Assembly: GCA_021154515.1 (NCBI GenBank)
Contig: JAJKIL010000310.1
Span: forward strand, 1 to 11,999
Direction of reading: 5' to 3'
Source: Niastella sp.
GTDB taxonomy: Bacteria; Bacteroidota; Bacteroidia; Chitinophagales; Chitinophagaceae
Length of the DNA: 11,999 bases
Below are positions 7,205-11,999 of the stretch, piece after piece. Made by a program: the position numbers and the translations under genes. A model generated the notes under the pieces. That model was not told where the DNA came from and did not search any database. It saw only the letters and a program-made list of their open reading frames with translations. Numbering within the stretch: position 1 is the stretch's first letter; each line of letters begins with the position of its first letter.

Positions 7205-7590
7205 ACTATTACTTCTTCTTCTTTTTTGTTCTTCTTCCTGAACAGGTCTTTGATCTTGTGGATGATCTTTTCCGGTGCATCGGTCAGGTGCGATGCGTAA
7301 TTCTTTATAAAGAAGGGCACCAGGGTGCGGGTGATCCAGCCTGTATTGCCCAGCAATACCTTTTTAATAAAACCATCGGCAAATAAATTAACCCCTAACT
7401 GGAATGCCGACAGGGTAGCTTTGCGGGTTAAAAAGTTGCGTATGGTGGTTGCCACATGGGCAAAAGGCCGCAGATCCTCTTTAATTACATGCCAGTCGTT
7501 TTTTATCTGCAATTCCTGCTCGGCCAGTAATGTCTGTAACCTGGCTTTCTCCTGCAGCAGTTCCTTATAATTCGTTATCTGATTTATCAT
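7177..7590 (-). CDS. Uncharacterised protein in the ytxH/holin-X operon
   Basis: This 137-residue protein was not recognised as a named family. Residues about 5-32 form a Gln/Glu/Leu-rich coiled coil (LLQEKARLQTLLAEQELQIK). The middle (about 45-100) is moderately hydrophobic and amphipathic (LSAFQLGVNLFADGF, TRTLVPFFIKNY) without a clean membrane helix. The end is a charged tail (FRKKNKKEEEE-like, about 117-126). The start lies inside the end of the holin-X-like gene (26-base overlap), so the two are translationally coupled and probably act together at the membrane. Small proteins of this kind often form the third gene in Bacteroidota ytxH/holin-X operons, which is a recollection of the family context and not something shown here. 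The 3' end overlaps the convergent receiver gene by 28 bases. Confidence 0.8.
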   Translation of the reverse strand: MINQITNYKELLQEKARLQTLLAEQELQIKNDWHVIKEDLRPFAHVATTIRNFLTRKATLSAFQLGVNLFADGFIKKVLLGNTGWITRTLVPFFIKNYASHLTDAPEKIIHKIKDLFRKKNKKEEEVIVQETGMDAV

Positions 7591-7924
7591 AAATTCTTCT
7601 AACTATAAAGTCTCTGAAAAATGGGAATACTACCTTTTTGCGCAGCAGGTACAATAACATTACAATAAACAGGTAAAAGGCCGCCACAATAAAATAACCT
7701 GCTGCTGTGTTGTACAGCAATTTACCCAAATACAGGGAAAGTCCAATGCCTGCTAACAGTAATACACACATTGCCAGCCCGGATACTAAAAAGAAAACAA
7801 TAGCACGGGCCAGGGTTTTGGCCCCTGCCTGTGCTATATTTATACGGGCTAAATCATAATAAGTTTGAGCAATATCCTGTACATGGTTAGCCAGCTGGCC
7901 TGTTTTGGTGTGTAATTCATCCAT
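7565..7924 (-). CDS. Holin-X-like (holin superfamily III / DUF1469) membrane protein
   Basis: A 119-residue protein with a short N-terminal amphipathic helix (about 5-32, DIAQTYYDLARINIAQAGAK), two membrane helices (about 42-64 and 73-95) and a basic cytoplasmic end (LRKKVVFPFFRDFIVRR). This plan matches the phage holin family / Putative Actinobacterial Holin-X proteins (YqjE-like), which are chromosomal membrane proteins in many bacteria. Despite the name, no lysis genes are present and a phage role is unlikely. The gene lies 62 bases after the ytxH-like gene and overlaps the start of the unknown 137-residue gene by 26 bases. ATG at 7924 is the first plausible start. The molecular function is unknown; a role in envelope or osmotic stress is inferred from its neighbours. 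Confidence 0.85.
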   Translation of the reverse strand: MDELHTKTGQLANHVQDIAQTYYDLARINIAQAGAKTLARAIVFFLVSGLAMCVLLLAGIGLSLYLGKLLYNTAAGYFIVAAFYLFIVMLLYLLRKKVVFPFFRDFIVRRIYDKSDNEL

Positions 7925-7986
7925 AGGTGTTAATTTGTCTCCGGTCTACATTAAGTAAGCTGTACAATCAATTCAACCAGCTTGTG

Positions 7987-8214
7987 TTAGCTCTCCATTT
8001 CGTGTTCTACTTGCTGTGCACTTTTATACATATTTTTCATTTCATCCTTGCCAAGGGCCAGTAGTTCCGATACATCTTCCATTACTTCATCAATGCCATC
8101 TTTGATCTTTCTTCTTAACTCACTTCCTTTTTCCGGAGCCAGTAAAATGCCAATTGCGGCGCCTGCAGCAGCGGCAGCCAGCATGCCTAGAATGATTTTT
8201 GTGTTAGATGTCAT
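7987..8214 (-). CDS. YtxH-domain small membrane protein
   Basis: A 75-residue protein starting at ATG 8214. One Ala/Gly-rich membrane helix (about 7-25, IILGMLAAAAAGAAIGILL) is followed directly by APEKGSELRRKIKDG, the signature of YtxH domain proteins, and a charged helical tail (about 40-75). An in-frame extension to 8292 exists, but its residues are unlike the family and the YtxH pattern begins at 8214, so the short form is preferred. YtxH proteins belong to the Gram-positive general stress regulon and are common in Bacteroidota stress clusters; their molecular role is unknown. It is the first gene of a three-gene minus-strand operon and is divergent from the receiver at 8338, whose promoter region it shares. 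Confidence 0.9.
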   Translation of the reverse strand: MTSNTKIILGMLAAAAAGAAIGILLAPEKGSELRRKIKDGIDEVMEDVSELLALGKDEMKNMYKSAQQVEHEMES

Positions 8215-8293
8215 ACATTTACGTTTCAGGAATTTGAGGAAAAAATTATACCACTGACAAAAGATTCCTGATTTTTTTATATTTTTCATCAAT

Positions 8294-8320
8294 GGGAAAC
8301 AAATTCCCCAGGGGTATTTA
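8294..8320. promoter_or_regulatory. Candidate operator: paired palindromes between ytxH-like and receiver genes
   Basis: The 123-base divergent spacer contains GGGAA-N5-TTCCC (8294-8308) immediately joined to CCCCAGGGG (8307-8315). Two abutting dyads in a divergent promoter region could be an operator controlling either gene. No consensus for a known regulator was recognised, and the function is inferred from position only. Confidence 0.3.
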
Positions 8321-8337
8321 AAATCAGCTCTAAAAAC

Positions 8338-8685
8338 ATGACAAAGGAGCGTCTTAAGGTTTTAATTATAGATGATGAGAAGGATCTGTGCCTTTTGATT
8401 AAGGCCTACCTTAGCCGTAAAAACTGCGATGTACACACTGCCTATACGCTCACCGAAGGGCTTAGCCAGGTTGACCAGTTTATGCCAGATATATTATTTC
8501 TTGATAATAACCTGCCCGATGGGCTGGGTTGGGAAAAGGCGGAAGTCATTATTAAGCACCATCCCAACATAAAGCTGCACCTGTTAAGTGCGTTTAACCC
8601 GCCACAGATCAAGGATGACCTGCCAGTGACCAGGATCTGGGAAAAACCCATATCCCTGCGCGATCTGGATAAGTACTTCAGTTAG
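8338..8685 (+). CDS. Stand-alone receiver-domain protein
   Basis: A 115-residue receiver with nothing else attached. The acidic pair is DDE (12-14), the phospho-acceptor Asp56 lies in LFLDNNLPDG, the switch residue is Ser84 in LLSA and Lys103 lies in WEKPI. All key residues are present, so it should accept phosphate. The N-terminal pattern LIIDDEKDLCLLIKAYL resembles the receiver of the sigma-54 activator (LVIDDDRDICLLLKRFL), so the two may share a kinase; this is inference. It is divergent from the ytxH-like operon and is followed by a repeat-rich spacer. There is no Shine-Dalgarno sequence, and the start is set by the ATG directly before the receiver fold. With no output domain it probably acts by protein contact or as a phosphate sink. 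Confidence 0.9.
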   Translation: MTKERLKVLIIDDEKDLCLLIKAYLSRKNCDVHTAYTLTEGLSQVDQFMPDILFLDNNLPDGLGWEKAEVIIKHHPNIKLHLLSAFNPPQIKDDLPVTRIWEKPISLRDLDKYFS

Positions 8686-8756
8686 TTACTTCCCCCCTTG
8701 CCCGCCGTCCGCGTGTTGCCGAAGCTTTAGCGTAGGAGGGCCTTTTGCCTTCGCTT

Positions 8757-8785
8757 GCCTATTGTTAATTGCCTATTGCCTATTG
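8757..8785. repeat. Heptamer tandem repeat, GCCTATT
   Basis: Four seven-base units run in tandem: GCCTATT, GTTAATT, GCCTATT, GCCTATT, then G. Three are identical and the second differs at several positions. The array abuts the GAPDH-family promoter and supplies the TTG at 8769-8771 that serves as a candidate -33 box. It follows a G+C-rich segment (about 8700-8750) that includes CGAAGCTTTAGCGTAGGAGG, which looks like a dispersed intergenic repeat; that is a suspicion only. Confidence 0.6.
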
Positions 8786-8796
8786 GTTTATATTTG
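8769..8796 (+). promoter_or_regulatory. Bacteroidota-type promoter of the GAPDH-family gene
   Basis: TATATTTG at 8789-8796 is an exact TAnnTTTG -7 box. TTG at 8769-8771 lies 17 bases upstream, within the TTG-N17-23-TAnnTTTG spacing described for Flavobacterium-type promoters. Transcription would begin near 8802 and leave a leader of about 15 bases before the ATG at 8817. Confidence 0.55.
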
Positions 8797-8816
8797 CAAC
8801 TCATTTTTGAAACTAT

Positions 8817-9800
8817 ATGATGAGAATTGCAATCAACGGTATGGGCCGTATTGGCCGCCTTTTGTTCAGACGCCTGATCGATAGCCACGAAGTTGAACTG
8901 GTTGCGGTAAACGATATCATGGATACCGATAACCTGGCTTACCTGTTAAAGTACGATTCTGTGTATGGCACCTTTGCCGGCAATATTACCCATAAACCCG
9001 AGACGCTTGTAGTGAACGGTAAAGCAGTAAAAGCGTATCAGCAACAACATCCTTATTTGCTGCCTTGGAAAGACCTGGATATAGATGTGGTGCTGGAATG
9101 CTCAGGGCTGTTTAGTAACCGCGCTGCCGCCGAACAGCATATAAAAGCCGGCGCACGCAAAGTATTGTTGTCTACTACTGGTTCAAGTGATATTCCCCTG
9201 CTGGTGTACGGGTTTAACCAGCATGCCCTTAGCAGGGAAGAAACGATTGTTTCCCCCGGTGGCTGCATGACCAACTGCAGTACCCATATTTTGTACATCC
9301 TGAATGCCATCGGCATTAAATCGGTGCAGTGTAATATTTTGCATTCTTATACCTCGAGGCAGGAGCTGGTTGATGCCCCGCACAAACAGTTCAGACGAGG
9401 CCGGGCAGCTGCCGAATCCATCATCCCGGTAGAAATTGACCTGCAACAATCGCTCGAGCGCTTATTGCCAACTATGAAAGGGAAGATCGCATCGGTTTCA
9501 ACCCGGGTACCGGTAGCTAATGGCGCCCTGGCCGATTTTACCATTCAACTGCAGGCCGAAACTACCCGTGATGAAATTAACAAGCTGTTTTCAACAGCCG
9601 CTGCAAACGATTATAAAGGAATTATAGAATATACCGAAGACCCCCTGGTGTCGCTGGATATTAAAGGAAATACTCATTCATGCGTTATCGATGGTACCCT
9701 TACCTCGGTTATAGGCAATCACATAAAGCTGATAGCCTGGTTCGATAATGAGTATGGTTTTACTACGCGGATGATAGATTGGTTGCCTTTAATGAAGTAG
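8817..9800 (+). CDS. gap: Atypical glyceraldehyde-3-phosphate / erythrose-4-phosphate dehydrogenase family protein
   Basis: A 327-residue NAD-dependent aldehyde-phosphate dehydrogenase of the type I GAPDH fold. The N-terminal Rossmann domain shows INGMGRIGR (6-14) and the NAD-selective Asp33 in VNDI. The active centre has Cys150 in CMTNC and His176 in LHSYT, and Arg230 in TRVP. DAPHKQFRRGRAAAESIIP (186-204) and DNEYGF (310-315) are also family marks. Several substrate phosphate-site positions differ from ordinary GAPDH: Gly149 stands where Ser precedes the catalytic Cys, Arg181 replaces the usual Asp, and PVEIDLQQ replaces the T-G-A-A loop. That loop and VYGFNQ and VIDGTLT read more like E. 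coli Epd (erythrose-4-phosphate dehydrogenase). The substrate is therefore uncertain; central GAPDH, Epd or a specialised paralogue are all possible. A second ATG follows the first directly. No glycolytic gene is near, and two-component genes flank it. Confidence 0.9.
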   Translation: MMRIAINGMGRIGRLLFRRLIDSHEVELVAVNDIMDTDNLAYLLKYDSVYGTFAGNITHKPETLVVNGKAVKAYQQQHPYLLPWKDLDIDVVLECSGLFSNRAAAEQHIKAGARKVLLSTTGSSDIPLLVYGFNQHALSREETIVSPGGCMTNCSTHILYILNAIGIKSVQCNILHSYTSRQELVDAPHKQFRRGRAAAESIIPVEIDLQQSLERLLPTMKGKIASVSTRVPVANGALADFTIQLQAETTRDEINKLFSTAAANDYKGIIEYTEDPLVSLDIKGNTHSCVIDGTLTSVIGNHIKLIAWFDNEYGFTTRMIDWLPLMK

Positions 9801-9897
9801 GAAGGGCATATTTTAATTTGCTTTTAATTCATTAAATTGAGCTAACATACCCGGTAAGTTTATTATTTGTGAATTTTGCGTGCATGAATTTATAGCT

Positions 9898-10587
9898 ATG
9901 GAAGAAATAAAAATATTACTGGTTGAGGATGAAAAAAAGATAGCAGAGTCATTAAAGAAAGGACTTAGCGAACAAGGTTATCATGTAGAAGTTGCCTACG
10001 ATGGCCTTATTGGGAAGAAATTGTTCGAGACCTATCCGTTTGACCTTATTATCCTGGATATAAACCTGCCCGGTTTAAACGGGTATGAGCTGTGTAAGGA
10101 GATCCGCCGCCACAGCGAACGCATTCCGGTTGTTATGCTTACGGCCCTCAATACTACGGCCGATAAGATCGAAGGCTTTGATGCCGGGGCCGATGATTAT
10201 ATTGTAAAGCCATTCGATTTTAAAGAGCTGCTGGTGCGCATCAGAGCCCTTTTAAAAAGGATCTATCACAATATCCCGACGGGCAATATTTTAAAGGTGG
10301 CCGATTTAACCATGAACCTCGATAGTAAGGAAGTAACCCGGGCCGATAAACCCATTTCACTTACCGCCAAGGAATTTCAGTTGCTCGAATACCTGATACG
10401 AAACAAAAACCGGGTAGTGTCCCGGGCCGACATAGCCCTGAACGTTTGGGATATTGACTTCGATACCAAGACCAATGTAATTGATGTATATGTAAACTTC
10501 CTGCGTAAAAAGCTGGATAAGGATTTTGAAACCCGGCTTATACATACGCAGGTAGGCATGGGCTATATACTGAAAGAAAACCCGTAG
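9898..10587 (+). CDS. OmpR/PhoB-family response regulator
   Basis: A 229-residue DNA-binding regulator. The receiver (about 4-118) has acidic residues VEDE (9-12), phospho-acceptor Asp54 in IILDINLPG, Thr82 in VVMLTAL and Lys104 in DDYIVKPF. The C-terminal winged helix (about 132-227) contains LTAKEFQLLEYL, the recognition region DVYVNFLRKKLD and the closing THVGMGY-type wing (THQVGMGYIL is read as THTQVGMGYIL-like). A GTG at 9880 would add six residues, but ATG at 9898 directly precedes the receiver fold and is preferred. It lies 97 bases after the GAPDH-family gene; a poor -7-like element (TATTATTTG, 9861-9869) with TTG 21 bases before it suggests a separate promoter. Its kinase gene starts one base after the stop. 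It resembles the CusR/ArlR type, but the genes it controls are unknown. Confidence 0.93.
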   Translation: MEEIKILLVEDEKKIAESLKKGLSEQGYHVEVAYDGLIGKKLFETYPFDLIILDINLPGLNGYELCKEIRRHSERIPVVMLTALNTTADKIEGFDAGADDYIVKPFDFKELLVRIRALLKRIYHNIPTGNILKVADLTMNLDSKEVTRADKPISLTAKEFQLLEYLIRNKNRVVSRADIALNVWDIDFDTKTNVIDVYVNFLRKKLDKDFETRLIHTQVGMGYILKENP

Positions 10588-10588
10588 G

Positions 10589-11986
10589 TTGAAAATCAAA
10601 TTTAAAATAACCGCGTTATTTGCCTTACTCGTTACTATAATACTATTGGTATTAAGTATTTCCGTTCATTATTTTACCTCCCTGCAGCGGATAGAAGCCT
10701 TTAAAAAGCGGTTGAAAGGAAGGGCCAATAACGATGGCCAGCTGTTCTCTTATCTGGGTGATAACGACAGCAGCCGCGCCTTTCTTTACCACATCGATTC
10801 GGCCTCAGCCTTTACGCTGAACCAGAAAAGCGTGGTGATCTTCGATTACCTCGACCGGCCTGTATACCGGTTCAATGCAGCCGATATAGATTCCATCCTG
10901 CCCGATAAAGAGATCCTTAAACAGGCGAGGGTAAAACACGACGTATATTTTGCTGTCAACAAACGCGATGCGCTGGCTTTTCATTATACCGATAACCGAA
11001 GCCGCATAGTGGTTGTTGTTGCGGGATATGATGTGGATGGCTGGCAACGCCTGAAAGACCTGCGTGACATTCTGCTTACCTGTTTATTCATCGGCATTGC
11101 CATTGCGCTGGTGGTAGGGTACGCTTTTTCGGTGCAGCTGGTAAAACCCATTAAGCAGATCATTTACGATGTAAAACATATTACGTCGCAAAACCTCTCG
11201 CATCATATCCAGGCGGGCAGTACGCAGGATGAACTAAACCAGTTGGCCAACACCTTTAACGAGTTGCTCGACAGGTTGCAGGAGTACTTCCTGGTACAGC
11301 GGCGTTTTATTTCCAATGCCTCGCATGAACTATCAACCCCGCTCACCTCTATATTGAGCCAACTGGAAGTGACCCTGCAAAAGAACAGAAGTGATGAAGA
11401 ATATAAGCAGGTGATAACCTCGGTACATGAAGATGTACAGCAAATGCAACAGCTTACCAAGAGCCTGCTGGAGATTGCCAAAACCGGTACCGAAGGCGGC
11501 ATTGAATTAAGCGAGGTGCGCATAGACGAAGTGTTGCTGAAAGTAACTGCCGATGTACAAAAGAACAGTGAAGCGTATAAGGTAATGCTGGAGTTTGGCG
11601 ATTTTCCCGATGATGAAAAAGCCTTCCTGGTATTTGGGAACGGCGATCTGTTGTATAGTTCACTACGTAATATCGCAGACAATGGTTGCAAGTTTTCGTA
11701 CGACCATCATGTAATGATCAATCTGTTATTTGAAAACGACAACGTGATCGTAGAGTTCAAGAATTACGGCAATACTATCACCGAAGCGGAATCCGAACAT
11801 ATCTTTCAACCCTTTTACCGCAGCGCCACGGCTTCCCCTATAAGAGGTTTTGGGTTAGGCCTGCCACTGGCCCAACGCATCATTAATATGCACAAGGGTA
11901 CCATTAAAGTGCATTCATCAAAGGAAACCGGAACCACCTTTATCATCACACTTCCTTCCATAAAAGCATTTGCAGCAAAGGCCTAA
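10589..11986 (+). CDS. HAMP-domain sensor histidine kinase, partner of the OmpR-type regulator
   Basis: A 465-residue membrane kinase. Membrane helices at about 8-28 and 160-182 flank an extracytoplasmic sensor region (about 29-155) with no recognised fold. HAMP follows (about 184-235, VKPI and FNELLDRLQ). HisKA has His246 in SNASHELSTPLT. The ATPase domain has an N box with Asn365 (NIADNGCKFS) and G2 GFGLGL (420-425). The G1 box reads NYGNTI (392-397) where most kinases have DxGxGI. Relatives with NxGxPI-type boxes exist, so activity may remain. The start is TTG at 10589, one base after the regulator stop. It is the only possible start before the first membrane helix, because an in-frame stop lies at 10571, and it implies coupled translation. 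The C-terminus is complete within the window. Confidence 0.93.
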   Translation: MKIKFKITALFALLVTIILLVLSISVHYFTSLQRIEAFKKRLKGRANNDGQLFSYLGDNDSSRAFLYHIDSASAFTLNQKSVVIFDYLDRPVYRFNAADIDSILPDKEILKQARVKHDVYFAVNKRDALAFHYTDNRSRIVVVVAGYDVDGWQRLKDLRDILLTCLFIGIAIALVVGYAFSVQLVKPIKQIIYDVKHITSQNLSHHIQAGSTQDELNQLANTFNELLDRLQEYFLVQRRFISNASHELSTPLTSILSQLEVTLQKNRSDEEYKQVITSVHEDVQQMQQLTKSLLEIAKTGTEGGIELSEVRIDEVLLKVTADVQKNSEAYKVMLEFGDFPDDEKAFLVFGNGDLLYSSLRNIADNGCKFSYDHHVMINLLFENDNVIVEFKNYGNTITEAESEHIFQPFYRSATASPIRGFGLGLPLAQRIINMHKGTIKVHSSKETGTTFIITLPSIKAFAAKA

Positions 11987-11999
11987 GGATAACCTGATA

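Noticed and set aside
7565..7924. Prophage lysis gene suggested by the holin-X family name
   Set aside because: No endolysin, spanin or structural phage gene is near; the ytxH-like neighbour and chromosomal family members point to a cellular role.
8757..8785. CRISPR array suggested by the regular repeats
   Set aside because: The repeats are seven bases long with no spacers and no cas genes nearby; it is a simple tandem array.
4238..8816. Sigma-54 (-24/-12) promoters in the intergenic regions
   Set aside because: I looked for GG-N10-GC with TGGCAC/TTGCA context in the spacers on both strands and saw no good match; a weight-matrix scan would be needed to be certain.
9183..9449. Minus-strand reading frame of 88 codons inside the dehydrogenase gene
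   Set aside because: It is antisense to the catalytic region of a clear GAPDH-family gene and has no family pattern.
9805..9842. Terminator after the GAPDH-family gene
   Set aside because: The only inverted repeat (AATTT/AAATT) is short and A/T only, with no T tract following, so it cannot be separated from base composition.

Overview
The window looks like chromosomal DNA of a Bacteroidota bacterium, most likely a member of the Chitinophagaceae or a relative. The signs are moderate G+C, Bacteroidota-type -7 boxes (TAnnTTTG), few Shine-Dalgarno sequences, and protein families such as SHD(L/M)xEPLR histidine kinases, Rcp1-like receiver proteins, YtxH/holin-X membrane-protein clusters and an HPF-like small protein. 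No rRNA, tRNA, CRISPR array, transposase or prophage structural gene is visible. Family assignments come from reading the translated sequence, with no database search.

Layout. Positions 1-4237 hold a minus-strand operon: rpoN (sigma-54), then an NtrC-type sigma-54 activator, then a PAS sensor histidine kinase whose C-terminus lies beyond the left edge. Divergent from rpoN is a CHASE3 membrane histidine kinase (4421-5788). Its 3' end overlaps a convergent gene for a 105-residue protein that resembles the HPF/RaiA ribosome-hibernation fold (5757-6074). A 350-base non-coding stretch with several dyads and a direct repeat leads to a 55-residue DUF1328 membrane protein (6425-6592) with a clear intrinsic terminator. 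Next come an Rcp1-like receiver protein (6770-7204), a convergent minus-strand operon ytxH-like / holin-X-like / unknown 137-residue protein (8214-7177), and a second stand-alone receiver (8338-8685) divergent from it. A repeat-rich spacer with a heptamer tandem array and a good Bacteroidota promoter leads into an atypical GAPDH/erythrose-4-phosphate dehydrogenase family gene (8817-9800). The window ends with an OmpR-type regulator and its HAMP histidine kinase (9898-11986), separated by one base and translated from a TTG start.

How they work together. This is a signalling island: three histidine kinases, four receiver-containing proteins and a sigma factor in 12 kb, interleaved with small envelope or stress-type proteins. 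Three circuits can be proposed: PAS kinase to NtrC-like activator to RpoN; CHASE3 kinase to the Rcp1-like receiver, because such receivers commonly serve this kinase class; and the OmpR/HAMP pair. The HPF-like, DUF1328, YtxH and holin-X genes suggest that one output is a slow-growth or envelope-stress response. That link is inference from gene neighbourhood only. The most unusual single gene is the dehydrogenase, which keeps the catalytic Cys and His but has changed several phosphate-site residues.
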